Below are positions 23,115 to 35,739 of a DNA stretch of 64,000 bases, piece after piece. Numbering within the stretch: the stretch's first letter is position 1; every line of letters begins with the position of its first letter. Below the pieces are notes generated by a model. That model was not told the origin of the DNA. It did not search any database and saw only the letters and a program-made list of their open reading frames with translations. The stretch covers positions 2,652,629-2,716,628 of the forward strand of contig OY101119.1 in assembly GCA_956465555.1 (NCBI GenBank), given 5' to 3'. The translations under genes and the position numbers were made by a program. Source of the stretch: Nitzschia sp. pyKryTriq1 (Eukaryota > Bacillariophyta > Bacillariophyceae > Bacillariales > Bacillariaceae).

Positions 23115-24047
23115 ATGATTATTACAAACACACGGCATCGATCAAACAGAAAGCGATCACTTTCCTCTCCCACGAAAGTTGCTAAAGGTACAAGTATGGT
23201 GGGTTCCGCCATTTTTGTGCTTTTAGTTTCTCTCTTGGCCCAGACGCCTGAAGCTAATCCGGGATCGGTGCGCACTCACCATGGTGCTACCAAGTTCCCC
23301 TCAAGTATTACCTATACCGAATCTGAACTCTTCTTGGAGGGCGACACCGATGTTGCCCCACCCAAACCCGCCGCTCTTTCGCCAGTGCGCACAGATGTCG
23401 CAGGACTCGCATGTGATTTCGAAGCGGCCATCCAAGCCTTCAACCAGGATGATAGGGACATCCACGTCGGCAGACTCCTTTCAGCCTGCGAAAGGCTCGA
23501 GGGCACCATGAGAAGAATTGGATTCAATCAAGGCGCAAAGGATATTGGAGGCAACATTCGAAAAATCCGGCAATTGTACAGTATGGCTCCCCCTAGCCAA
23601 CGAGACTCCATGCCTGATCTCTTGAGGTATGAAATGGAAATGGGTGTTCACGATGATTCAAATGGGGTACGCCGTATTAAGGACCCCAGTGCCGCGATGG
23701 GATTCCTCTGGCTTGGTAGAACACTAAACTACCAAAACGATATGTTTCGTTTGATGATCGACGAGAACGAAGAGCCATACCATGCCGCAAGACGTGCCTA
23801 CGACCAAGACTTGAAGCCTCATCACTCCTGGGCAGTTCAAAAGATCTGCAAAGCTGCCATGACGACTTTGAAACCCATGAAGAAAATTTCGGTACTGTCA
23901 AGCCTCGGTGGTTTCGAAGAAGATGCTTATGGCCAACAAGAAAACGAGGCCACGCACAGGGACCTTCACCAGATGATGGATTCCTGGAAGCCATTGTTAA
24001 ACCGTTGGAAGAAAGTATTTTCCGATCTGGAGCTTGAAAGCATATAG
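23115..24047 (+). CDS. Glycolipid transfer protein (GLTP) domain protein with leader
   Basis: This 310-residue protein has a GLTP fold from about residue 95 to the end. The sphingolipid headgroup-binding residues of human GLTP all have counterparts: the D-xxx-N-xx-K triad at Asp143, Asn147 and Lys150 (KDIGGNIRKI), the stacking Trp199 (LWLGRTL) and His237 (PHHSWAVQKI). It is therefore likely to bind and move a sphingolipid or related lipid between membranes. Unlike cytosolic GLTP, it carries a basic N-terminus and a hydrophobic segment (VGSAIFVLLVSLLAQTP, about residues 28-45), consistent with a signal peptide or anchor. I chose the Met at 23115; one at 23067 is in frame upstream and one at 23196 would start directly at the hydrophobic leader. 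Secretory placement would be unusual for the family. Confidence 0.85.
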   Translation: MIITNTRHRSNRKRSLSSPTKVAKGTSMVGSAIFVLLVSLLAQTPEANPGSVRTHHGATKFPSSITYTESELFLEGDTDVAPPKPAALSPVRTDVAGLACDFEAAIQAFNQDDRDIHVGRLLSACERLEGTMRRIGFNQGAKDIGGNIRKIRQLYSMAPPSQRDSMPDLLRYEMEMGVHDDSNGVRRIKDPSAAMGFLWLGRTLNYQNDMFRLMIDENEEPYHAARRAYDQDLKPHHSWAVQKICKAAMTTLKPMKKISVLSSLGGFEEDAYGQQENEATHRDLHQMMDSWKPLLNRWKKVFSDLELESI

Positions 24048-24299
24048 TCGACCATTATATCATTGGGAAACCTGAGAATTTTCAAGAACTCAATTTTGCC
24101 AGGCTTTCGAATGAAGCAATAGTCAATATTGCTCTTCTCTACTACTGTACATTTGCTAACTTACGCAACTAATGATTGCATGAAATGAAATAAAACTGTA
24201 TATTTGCTTATTGGTCGCAATCTAGACTACGAGTAATCATAGATCGATTTTCGAGTGTACGCAATTGTGGAAATGTCCCCCTCCCGTCTCGTTTCACAT

Positions 24300-26187
24300 T
24301 TAGTCTTCACCCTCGCTGACTGTTTCTTCGTTACTGTCCGACGAATCTGGTTCGGTTTTTGGTTTGGGTTTGGCATGAAAGTTCGACGAGGCGGGGATGT
24401 TTTCCGTCGCACGAATACGTTCCTTGGCTTGCTGAAGCTGCATTTTGGTCATTTCGATCTTGCTGGGTGCCGTGCGGTCGATCTTGAGACCGTCCATGAC
24501 CTTGTCGACCTCACAATCGTCGATGGTGTATGACACCTTCCACATTGGGTCCCAATATTGGCTCTTGAGTTCCTTCACCGTTTTTTCATCGTCAATGACC
24601 ACACCCCATTCGGCCAAGTCGCAAATATACAAATTCTGTGATCCGACATACGTGCAGATATCATCAATGATAAAGTGTTTGGCTGTTCAGTCGATGAAAG
24701 GAGGGGAAGTTAGTTTCGAGAGGAGGGCGCGGGGACGTCACATGATATTCTTCCGACTCGAACTACCACATACGAGTACTCGCTATACTGTACTTACAAT
24801 GCAATCCTAGTGTCGCCCCACTTTTGTACGAGTATCCTCCTCGGGGCGACTTGAGGAAGCAAACGCGCAAATTTTCCTGAACCTTATGACGCAAGTCTCC
24901 ATCGTGAGCATCCGGGAACTGCTTCTGAATGCACTTGATGATTTCTGCGGCAACATCCACACAGCTCCAGCCATTACCATAGTTGGCTTCTGTGGGACTA
25001 CAGTTTCCTGGAATACTGTTGGGATTGGACAGGACGATTTCGACGTCGACACGTCGCGTCCAAATCACCCGCGCCAGAGCATTCAAGTAGTCGTAGGGCC
25101 AGATACAACCCGGCAGCGTTATTTTGGTCCCAGGCAAACAAACCGGTCCAAGATCTTGCAAGGCCATACGAATAATGTGTTGGGCCGAATCGATCATTGC
25201 CACAAATGCGTCGTCACTGGGCCGAGACTTTTTGAGCAGTTTTCCGTAACGCCCCATGGTGATGACAGGAACGAAATCTGGATCATCTTGTCTAGGCAGG
25301 CGACCCATTATCCTTTTCGTTTCCATGTAGTAGGGTGGGAATTCGGCCGCATTGGTCTCCGGGAATTCACTAATCGTTACTCGAGCCCGGCGGGGAACAT
25401 CCAAGGCGTCGGGAATCCTCTTATCGACAAACCGTCCCCACGCAGTGCTTTGCTTTTTGACAATGTACCCCCACTGAGCATTGGCAAAGCGGTGAGCGTC
25501 CTTGGCAGGTCCACCTTCCATTTCCAAGCTGAGATCATTCACGGGAGAATCTCTCAAATAGTGCTTGTCCCAGAAATTGTGCCCACCCGTCCACAAGTGC
25601 TTGCCATCCACGGCAATGATTTTCGCATGATTCCAAGAGACGCCCTTTCTCCAGGATCCTACCCACAACTTGATCTTGGCAGGAGCATCGAACGGTAAAT
25701 CTTTCGTGAGTTCGGAAATGAGTGTATTACAGTTCACAGGCATTCCGACGACGTTGCCAAACATCATTCGAATGACAATGCGACCTCCAAATCCTTCCGG
25801 TTTCGCACAAATATCTTTCAGTGCCTTTTTGAAGGCCACCAAAAAGGCCCCATCGGGTGGCGCCAAACTCATGACATCGCACCAGGTTTCCGTCTGGGCG
25901 ATAATTTCGCCCACTTTTTCCGGAAACCAGTCGTCGTGGCCATCAGGAGGGTCGCTGGTTTCGGTGCGGGTAAAGGCATCCATGGGCGTTTGATGAAGTT
26001 TTCCAATCACCTTTCCTTTGGTGACGTTCCACAATTCTTTATGATGATGATTGTGGTGCCTGCGAAGGACGTCATAAGCGGCAGTGCCCACGTAGGAAAG
26101 ATCACCGGCGCTGGCGTCTTCGATCTCATCGCCCGACGAGTCATCGTCGTCGTGGTTTCGTCGAAAGAGTCGTTTGAAGAGAGGCAT
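24300..26187 (-). CDS. Phospholipase D-like enzyme with two HKD motifs
   Basis: Exons are 26187-24798 and 24682-24300 (minus), with a 115-nt GT-AG intron (phase 1) containing an ACTAAC branch-like site. The 590-residue protein has HKD motif 1 at His187, Lys189, Asp194 (HAKIIAVDG, then GGHNFWD) and HKD motif 2 at His463, Lys465, Asp470 (HSKHFIIDD, then VGSQNLY). The second motif is split by the intron and appears only after splicing, which strongly supports the model. Both catalytic halves are intact. There is no C2 or PX/PH domain as in plant or animal PLDs, so it is closer to the minimal microbial type. The N-terminus is a short basic stretch (LFKRLFRR) followed by an acidic run. The C-terminus is Lys/Glu-rich, probably disordered. 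Substrate and localisation are not visible. Confidence 0.9.
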
Positions 26188-26900
26188 GTTGTTGTTGCAA
26201 AATAGTAGGTAATCGGCAGCGTAAAGTAGTGGTTGCTAGTTTTGTCGAGAGTGTACCAACAGAGCTGGGTCTTGCTTGGTCTAATAATGCCGATAGTGAA
26301 TTATGGGACCACTGATTCTCTTTCTTCGGTGCACCAAGCTACCAGACAGTCAGTACTTGTATCGAAGCAACGGGCAATGTTACGTTATGCGTTGAAAGAA
26401 ACGCACACTCGTGATGATTATTCTTGATGATGGTGCACCTCTCGGATAGAGAAAAAAATCCGTAGTCGCTCGTGGCTACAGTACGCCTCTTTCTTTCTCC
26501 TCCGTTTCCGTTCCGAGAAAAAGCAAGATTCGAAGTTGATTCATTCGATTTCTGCAAGTCGTGTGCGAGCTACAGTACCTTGTACCCTATTCTGCGAGGT
26601 CTACGCAGACGCGTGCTCCATGTGTCTATGCATGGCGCGTGCCGGGTTTTCCCGCCCTTTTTTCTCGTGGTGACGTATGCTGCGTGTATCTTTTCTCATC
26701 GCTCGCTCGACCAGTATCTCTCATCAATCATCGCTTCCTCTTGCACACGCTTTTCTTCGTCGGTCGTTGGTCGAGGATGAAAGATGAGGTCAGCATTGTT
26801 TCTGATTCCATCATTCGTTTGCATTGAATTGAATAATAACTGTTTTGCCCCATAGCACAAACAAGCTGCAACAACAACAACGACAACAACAACGATAACA
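26188..26900. other. Divergent promoter region
   Basis: This separates the PLD-like gene (minus) from formate-tetrahydrofolate ligase (plus). No supported gene. A run of CAACAACAACGACAACAACAACG (about 26870-26897) sits directly in front of the plus-strand ATG and looks like an unstructured 5' leader. Confidence 0.45.
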
Positions 26901-28973
26901 ATGGCAGACTTTAATGCTCTTGGATTTCCCAAATTGAAAGCGCGAGACCCCGTCCCCAGCGACATTGAGGTTTCCCAACAGATCGTCAAGGAAGTGGGAC
27001 TCTTACCGATTCAAGAGGTCGCCAAGCAAGTCGGTTTAACAGATGATGAAGTCATTCCGTGGGGTATTGCCAAAGCCAAAATCTCCCTCGAAGCTCGCAA
27101 TCGTCGCGCCGATCGACCTGACGGAAATTATGTGGTAGTGACGGGCATCAATCCGACGCCACTGGGAGAAGGAAAGTCGACGACGACGATTGGACTGGCG
27201 CAAGCCTTGGGGGCCATTCTTGGTAAAAAGGCGATTGCCTGTATTCGTCAACCCTCACAGGGTCCGACTTTTGGAATCAAAGGAGGAGCTGCTGGTGGTG
27301 GCTATGCCCAAGTCGTCCCTATGGAAGAATTCAATTTGCACTTGACCGGCGATATCCATGCTGTGACAGCGGCCAGTAAGTATCATCCCCATGCGGAAGA
27401 ATGAATGTCCGACGCGTGCTTGCCTTGTCTCACGTATTCTTTCGCGCATTTCGTTCTTCTGCATTTGTTCGCTCTGCTACTACTAGACAACTTGTTGGCT
27501 GCCGCCATTGAAACCAGAATGTTTCATGAAGACGCCCAAAGTGATGCTACCCTATTCCAACGATTGTGTCCGGATGGCAAGGGATTTTCGCCAGTCCAGA
27601 AGCGAAGACTTCGAAAACTCGGCATCGATGATACCAAGGAACCTCACGAGTTAACAGTAGACGAGCAAGCAGCCTTTGCTCGGTTGGATTTGGATCCTGA
27701 AAGTATCACTTGGCAACGCGTATTGGATACTTGCGATCGCCATTTGCGAATGGTCACGGTGGGACAAGGGCCCAATGAAAAGATCAAACCGAGAGAAAGC
27801 GAAGGAAATGAAAGATTCCAACACGATCGATTGACGGGATTTGATATTACTGTGGCCAGCGAGATCATGGCTGTGTTGGCTTTGGCCAAGGATTTGTCAG
27901 ATATGCGTGAAAAATTGGGTGCCATGGTCGTGGGCTATTCCAGAAAGGGTGTCCCCGTTACTGCCGATGATCTAGGATGCGGTGGTGCCTTGACCGTGCT
28001 CATGAAAGATGCCATCATGCCCACATTGATGCAAACCGTGGAGCGAACGCCTGTTTTGGTCCATGCGGGACCGTTTGCAAACATCGCTACCGGAAACTCG
28101 TCAGTAGTCGCTGATGAGATTGCGCTCAAGTTGGTCGGCAAGGATGGATTTTGTGTGACCGAAGCAGGTTTTGGGGCCGATATTGGGATGGAGAAATTTT
28201 TCAACATCAAGTGCCGATACAGTGGCCTCAAGCCAAAGGCAGCTGTCATCGTTGCCACTGTTCGGGCCCTAAAAATGCACGGGGGAGGTCCTCCGGTAAC
28301 GGCAGGAAAGCCCTTGCAGAAGGAATACAAGGAAGAGAATGTGGAATTATTGGCCACAGGATGTGCCAATTTACGAAAGCATATTGAAAATGCCAAGAAA
28401 TTTGGAGTCAATGTGGTCGTGGCGGTCAACAAGTTCAAGACTGACACTCCTGCCGAGATTGAAGTTGTCAAGAAAGCGGCAATAGAAGCTGGTGCCTTCG
28501 ATGCTGTCTTGTCGAATCACTGGGCGGAAGGAGGTGCGGGAGCGGCCGATTTGGCCGAGGCCGTGGTCCGAGCTTGCGAGGCAAACGACGCGGCGTCTTT
28601 CAAATTCTTGTACGACTTGAATCTCTCCATCAAGGAAAAGGTCGAAGCCATTAGCAAAGAGATTTACGGTGCGGACGGGGTCGATTACACGGATGTGGCC
28701 AACAAGCAAATCGAGCAGTACGAGAAAGCCGGATTTGCCGGACTTCCAATTTGCATCGCCAAGACCCAGTACAGTTTTAGCTGCGATCCAAGTGCTAAAG
28801 GTGTCCCTACTGGCTTCCGGATCACGGTGCGGGAGATTCGAAGTTGTGCTGGCGCTGGTTTCCTTTACCCCATTTGCGGCGATATCATGACGATTCCTGG
28901 TCTTCCAACCAGACCTGGATTTATGGATGTTGATATTGATGTCGAAACTGGAGATGTCATTGGTTTGTTCTAA
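26901..28973 (+). CDS. Formate-tetrahydrofolate ligase (monofunctional)
   Basis: Exons are 26901-27375 and 27487-28973; the 111-nt phase-1 intron (GTAAGT donor) when removed restores the family string [15 protein letters not shown], giving 653 residues. The enzyme joins formate to tetrahydrofolate using ATP, making 10-formyl-THF for purine and formyl-Met synthesis. The ATP-binding P-loop is TPLGEGKST (residues 86-94). Other family blocks seen are [46 protein letters not shown] and the C-terminal [15 protein letters not shown]. The length matches the single-domain form rather than the trifunctional C1-THF synthase. No plastid or mitochondrial leader is obvious, so it is probably cytosolic. It ends 166 bases from the end of the anoctamin gene on the other strand. 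Confidence 0.96.
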
Positions 28974-29139
28974 TGTTGATTTTATCCCGGATGGTCAGCG
29001 CCGCTAACGTTATGGTCTCCATCTGATCGCTAGCCATTATTTTTTACAATCATCCTTTACGTGTAGATAATCAGTTTGCTCTTCCGTGCTTGATTTTAGG
29101 TTTCAAATTGGACCTAATAATTGATGATGATTATCTAGT

Positions 29140-32100
29140 CTAGGCCGACATCGTATCTGTGTCGCTTACAGTGTCGAATGATGTGATCGTTTTCAGTGCC
29201 ATGGTGCCTGGAGATGCAGTCTTTCGCTTGGCAAGGCCTAGGCTCTGCCGAAATTCATCTTCGTCGAAACTGGTGCACGTTCTTGGGAGCCCTGAATGTT
29301 TTTCAGTCTTTCCACGCCGGCCCAAATCTTTTGTTCTCATATTAGTGTATCGCTCCTTGTCAAGCACGTTCTGCTTCCGCTTAAGCTCGTCCCGAACAAC
29401 CTTTGGAAACGGTGACATAGTCGTCTGCATCACGTACTTGATCAGGAGCATGCCATGCTCCCACGCAACAACAATAGCGAAAAGGCCAAGCTCGCCAACT
29501 TTTTCCTCAAGCTTTACCAACTGTTTCGTAGTGAACGCGACCAACCAGCAGTTGGTCAGAACCGCTATCACTGCCACAATATGAAGCAGATGCTCCCAGA
29601 TTCCTATACCTCCCGTCTTCTGGGCGAGAGGGCGGCGGCGCCCACGGCAGAGTTTGTACGCATCGTATCGCATACTGATGAGAAAATTCAAAAGACAGAA
29701 CAAAGGCGTGATCGGAAGCACAACGCTGAAGCATGCAACAAAGGAGAATTGTACCACGGCGGTGATGTACTCCGGAAAACTGTCGTGCGGAGGATTCATG
29801 AGTTCAAACCAAACATCGTCTTGCGCTTGGTCGAGGAGCATTCGCTTGTTGATGATACGAATTTGGCGGGATTCTGCATCTGAGAGGGCGTGTGAGATTG
29901 ACTCATCTTCGATCTCCACCATTTTCAGCTCATGCTGTAGTTTTCGCTTGTACAGAAATCTGCGGATGTTCCGAACAAACATGAATATGTAGACTTGCAG
30001 GAAAATTGACCACCAATGAGCGACTGTAGTATATATCATCACACTTGTTGCCATTCTGATCATTCCGTTCTCAATGGATTGGGTGTCGCCCTTGGAAATG
30101 GAAATGGCGGCATAGTAATAGAGGGTGCCAAACTGACTCACAAAGCGGAAGCTGAACACTTTGATAATCAAGTGAGTTCGGTATTCCGATTCGGTACGGT
30201 AGTTCTCAAAGTTGTTTAGCATAACGGATATTCTCATCAGGATTAGGTTCATGATGGGAATGCACAACCCCAAAAGAGCAGGTAGAGCGCCCATCACCAC
30301 CCAGAATGTAGGGTCAACAAGCATTTCTCGCGTTATCTTGTTTTCCACGATCGGCGCTCTCTTCCCTATATTGTCAAGGGAGAATTCGAATTTGAAAGGT
30401 TCCGATGTCGGATTGATCCTTTGCTGTGCATAGTTTGTCATTTGAATATCACGATTAGCGTGAACAAGAAGAATCAAGAGCGCAGCCATCCCAGTAAAGA
30501 AGCAGGTAATAGGCACGCTGATCGTGTACTTCAGCCATCGTTTCCATTTAGGATACTTGACGACCCATTCCTTTGTGATGTCATCGACAACGTACTCTCC
30601 GTGGAACTCGGGCCGGGGTGTTTCTTGAACCTTGTAATCCATACTACCCCACTTGTAGGCCAGCAGGTTCGAACGCTTTCTCCAATTGAGAAGAACCATG
30701 AATGTCCATATCATAACAACCATCGCGAAGCATGGGCGGATGGGGTGGTCAAAGTTGTCAGTGTAAAGTTGACAAATAGTGACGATGAGCCCCACGAATG
30801 TCAACACCAACAGGTGGCGAGCGCAATGTTGAAGCCATGCAAAGTAGAAAGTAACTTGTTCACCGAAATACTCCTCGATTGTGTCAAGGGGTTGGTGGAA
30901 TGCTCCAACAAAGAAACGGGTGAGAAAATCGGGAACTTCGTCTTCCACGTGTTTTGCGTCTTGGTTTCCATTTGGTTTCAGTCCACTTTCCTCGTCATGT
31001 GTCGACTCTTTCACGCTCTCCTGCTCAGCCTTTTTAGGACGGGTCGTCCAGTTCTCTCGTTTCCAGTAGTAAACCCACGGTCGAACAAGGCTGTCTAGTT
31101 TCTCTTTCATGTGTAGTGGAATGCGTGCTTGGATCATTTTGCCAACGTCTGTCGTGGGTCCGAGCTCCGCGCCCGAGTCTCGAATACGCGACCCGATGAT
31201 GAAATCGATGATATTCTGGCGATCTTTCGATCTTAGCAAGGAAGCCATCTGTCCCTGATAAATTGCAGGAATATCATGCGGATCATCTAGTGGTCTGAAA
31301 TGGGATGCGGTATCCTCTCTGAAAGCGGCATAGGTGCCTGTACGACAAAAGAAAAAAATTCATTGAGAAATCGACTCGAAAGCAGATAGTCCCCACTTGC
31401 AAGCATAACTTACCATCCCGAGTTTTCATTTTGATACGAAGAACCTCTGCCACATCTGTCAATCGATCTTCTGGACATCGAACCTTGATCATGACGCGTC
31501 GTGTATCAACAGCATAGACCCGCGTGGTTTCGAGACCTGCCAATCGCAACCGACTCCAAATCTGTGTACCCGGAGACCTGAATCCCAAGAAATAATCAGA
31601 CGGTGGCGGCACTGCACCTGGCGCGATCGTACCTTCCATGTAGGTTTTGTCTAGTTTTCGCAAGTTCACGATGGCTCGTTCCAAGGCTCCTACTGTGACA
31701 GGCTCCAGGAACTCATCACGATGGAGAAGGTTTTCGACTTCATCACCGTTGTTGTCTCCGTCGTCGCTTCCATCTGGGTTTCGTTTGTTACGATTTCCTC
31801 CGCCAATACCAGCTCGCCGCTCGGCGGCAAAACGACCAACGACAACGTCTCTTTGTAAGAGCAGAAAGCCACGGAAAATCAGCCAGTATTCTCCTTCAGT
31901 GGCTGCTTCAAAGTCCAACGTCTTGAATTGAAGTTCATTTCCTTCTCCGCTGTACCACTTGTTGTCACTTGGTTCGGACTTCGTGGTCGTTTTCGACTTA
32001 TTGTTATTTGGTCCAAATCGTTGGCTTGCGTTGACAACAATCGAAAAGGTGTGTGCCGTGTAATATTCAGACTTGGATTTGCGAAGGGAAGCGGTACCCA

Positions 32101-34453
32101 AGGCGCCTTGTCGAACTCCAGGATGCCGAGGATCCATGTGTGAGGCAGGGTGGACTGCCACCAAGTCGGCAGCACGAACGAATCCACTATTGGCAGCCTT
32201 GTAGGCGATATCCATAATATGTTTTTTCACACGATCTCGCGTAAGCTTCTCGCGGTACCGATGGGCAGCCACGTGATCGGGTACATTGAAATTATGGATG
32301 AGACTACCATCCTCGGCTCCATCCAAGCAGGCCCACTCACGAGAGAGGGCTCGTACCGAATTCGGAGAGGAGCTGTGTGTCAAATGGCGATTGTGTCGCA
32401 CCCGTTGTTCTTTGAAGGCCACCATGGCCTCCGTGGTATCGACGAGCTGATACTGAATTGTATCACCGCCATCATTTGAGAGTATCTTACAGTAGACCGC
32501 TTCCTTTCCAGAACGATGACGCCTCACAACAATTCCTCTCTTGAGGGCAGACAAGAATGGGAGCATACCATTGGTGCGAGCCGCAATGCCACGAGGAATA
32601 ACTGGATTGGGAATGTCTTCCGCAGACTTGAGCCTGTTTGGGTTGACATTCTCCGTATCCTCATTTTCTTGTTCGTCGTCGCCTTGCTTTCCATCCGATG
32701 CTTGGCTGACACGGACTTTGCGAACCGACGAAACGCCACGGGTCAACGAACGGACTGGTGGAGAGAAAAGATTCGCAGTGGAAGATCCTTGGGTATTAAT
32801 AGCATGGTTTCCCCATCGTCGACGAACTGCGGATCTTGGCTCCTGCAACGGGGTTTCTGTTCCTGCAAATGAATCATCCACACCTCCCATCATGGGGCTG
32901 GCAGGAATACCGACTGCCCTTTCGAACAAACTCATTCGCTGGTTCATTCGTTTACTGGAAGTGAAGGGATGATGACCTGGCATCGTTGCAGTTGAGTTCG
33001 AGAAAAGAGAGTTGATGTAGGATGGTCGCGGTATGGAAGTTGCCAACTCTAGGGTCCTCGGGGTTTTGTCATCGGTAGCGGGCGTTTTGGGTCGACGGCG
33101 AATTCCTGTTTGGGGTGTCGAATATACATCCCGTTGTCGAAGAGGCTCCAATTCTTCGGGGGGATCCTCCACCGACTCCCTACAATCTGTAGAGTTCGTC
33201 AAAACCGTCTCGATAACTGGTTCCATCATGGCAGTCTCAAACTCGTCTCCTAAATGTTCCGCACGAAAATCCAGAATCTCTGCCCAGAATCGGTATACTT
33301 CTTGGGGTTTCAATAGAAGGACAAAGTCATAATGATCTTCCATTGTCGAATTTTCCGTGAGTTGGCCGACTTTCTGCTTGTGAGCCTGTTGTAGATACTC
33401 TAAATCCTCCAACGCTCTAGCGTGCGGCGAAAGAGGGGGGCGATAACGATGGATGACGCGCTGGGTGGCATGTCGAGTTTGGGACGCCATGGTTTGCATG
33501 CCTCGTGTGGCCGTCTGGCCTAGCAGCTTGACTTGTTTGAGACTTTTGGAAAGGGTGTCCGCAGGAATCCCGAGAGAGACTTTCGGGCCTAGACGCGCGG
33601 ACACAGCTTCGCTGGTCATCAGGTGCCGTGGTCCTCCACCAATCTCCAAACCTTCGAGTCCTCCCTCCAAATCGATATCCGCAGCATTGGTATCTCTCGA
33701 GCGGGTTGTGAACCGACTTTGATCTTCTAAATTGATAACTTCTCCAAACAAAAGACTCATGCTAGTCGATGATCGATGCGACATCATGGAGTAGCGTCGC
33801 GAATTGACACTAGATGCACTTTGCACTGAAGCCACACTTCTATTGGCGGGTGACTGGAGTGACACTCTCGACTGTCGAAAGGACGGTTGATTTTGTGTTA
33901 TGGATAGAGACGGTCTCGATTGCAAATACTTGGAAGCTCCGTAACTCAACGCCGACGCTTGATAGTCACTTCCCTGCGAGGACGCCTCGTCTTCCGCCAT
34001 AAAGGCATCGACGCTGACTGGTTCGGAGGCGGAATAGTGGGGAGTTCGCGTCCTATTGTCCACATTGTATGCTTCAAACTGAGGCCGTCTCGCTTTCGCT
34101 TCCGGAGGCGATCGAATAGAAGATAGAAAATTCGAAGCCGTTCCTCGTGGTCGATCCGGGCTACTCGCACTCATACCATAGCTAGTGGGGGTGTTGCTGC
34201 GACTCTGAAGGGGCGAAAAAACACCAGGATTCGCCCCATTCTGACTAATTGTATTGTTACGGAAAACATCCACACGTTGTGGGGTGTACGCCGCCCCCAC
34301 GACCGAAATAGTACTGGCATCCCAATCGCTGTCTTCTTCCTGTTCGTTGCGATTGGCCGAGCTGTCGCCGTGATCTGTCAGATACTCGACCTCTTCCAAA
34401 ATGTTGTCTTCCAACTGGATGGTCGGCCGATCAGGAATATCGCCGCCGATCAT
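29140..34453 (-). CDS. Anoctamin/TMEM16 family membrane protein with long N-terminal extension
   Basis: Exons are 34453-31414 and 31337-29140 (minus); the 76-nt phase-1 intron joins into RDGTYAAFREDTASHF, giving one 1,745-residue protein. The C-terminal 700 residues are the TMEM16 core: YFGEQVTFYFAWLQHCARHLL at the first helix (about 1170-1200), multiple hydrophobic segments, and a late SVVLPITPLFCLLNFLISMRYDA block. TMEM16 proteins are calcium-dependent lipid scramblases or chloride channels; which one cannot be told here. The YAAFRED segment belongs to the usual cytoplasmic domain. Residues 1-600 are a low-complexity Ser/Arg/Pro-rich extension with many short SR and SPxR strings, probably phosphorylated and disordered; residues 640-980 look partly folded. 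The C-terminus is a Thr/Ser-rich tail. Confidence 0.92.
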
Positions 34454-35739
34454 ATTGCACGATCTTGAAACGGCAAAGACTTCAAATGATGATGGAATGT
34501 AAATGTGGATTGATCGATCGACTGCTTTTTCTTTTGTTTTTTGTGTTTGTGTTGTTGCTTTGGCTTTTGTTGGCCATGATTTTGTGTGGCGCTCTTTTGG
34601 TTGGCAAGTCGTCCGAAGTAGTTCTAACGCATCACCATTGCCATTTTAAACATACATGAAGATAGGATAAATTTGAAATCGGGGACGCAACAGTGCCCAG
34701 ACCTGGCGGGCGCTGTCGCAGGAAAGCAGGCGCGGCGTCAGAGTGAGGAGTCGTCAGGTGTTTCATGTGTTTCATGTGTTTCATTCGTTCATTCAAAAGT
34801 TCCGTGTATGTATGATGTCATATAATATTGAGTATACTTATAAGTACTTTGAACACTCATGAAAACATACGTACCTACGTTGTGCAGTGGCGCAGTGCAT
34901 GCAGTGCGTGTAGAGCGACAAAAATATTTTCCCATAATGTGGTCGGATGATGCTGAGGAGTCGTCACGACTGTTAGTGCAAGAACATCTGAAAGCACGTA
35001 GTTTTCAGCGAAAAGTAGACAAGTAGGGTACTGGATGCCATGATTGCTCTCGACTATATAAGACTCCTAAATACTACAATCCGAGACATATCATATCTCT
35101 ATAATACTGGTAGAGGCTGATTATATTGACTCTCTAGCTATAGAGAGGAGGAGAGTGGAGTACGAGTACTCCTCGCTATGTTTGTGGTTCCAGACCTGCA
35201 CCGCGGATGGAGAAAAAGGGCGGAAGCAAAGAAAGTAACCTGGAGGATTCGTCCCGTCTGTCCGTCAATACATCGTCCGCGGCCTTCCATGGGAGTGCGA
35301 TACCCCGACTCTTATTTACCCCTGAAGATAGCACGGGTACTCGTACGGTACGGTACGTACGTGTACGGCCCGCGGCGTTTTTGCCAAACGGACCAAAACG
35401 AATCATCATCCAACGTCACAGAATTTGGATGACGCCCGACGACGCCCGCCGCGTTGCGAAAGTTGAAAAAGACCGCCCTTGCTCCTACCGGTACTTGCAC
35501 TGCCGGTACTATCATACTCACTCGTTTGCCAGTATTCATTCTAATAATAAACTTGGACTTGGAATGTTTTTCTACCAAACAAAAGATACAGCTAGTTCGT
35601 TTGTTGCCCCAGAAGCTTCTTTTGTACTTGCCAAGACCTCCAATTGAATCGTGTGCCGTCGAAAGTACTTCGTGATCCGGCGAAGAAAGCGGTCATTTCA
35701 GTGGCGCCGTCATCCTGATTCGTCGGCGGTCCTCTTTTC
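34454..35739. other. Divergent intergenic region with TAGAG and GTTTCAT repeats
   Basis: No supported gene; frames at 35178-35647 overlap each other and look like shadows of low-complexity DNA. A triple GTGTTTCAT direct repeat is at about 34759-34787. A self-complementary patch of CTCTAGCTATAGAGAG type lies at about 35085-35170, and a GTACGGTACGTACGTGTACGG string at about 35341-35366. This should include promoters for the anoctamin gene and the PH/DUF547 gene. Confidence 0.5.

Noticed and set aside
35178-35647. Plus-strand frames of 84 and 146 codons before the PH/DUF547 gene
   Set aside because: Overlapping frames with no recognisable content, crossing a GTAC cluster; treated as upstream noncoding DNA.
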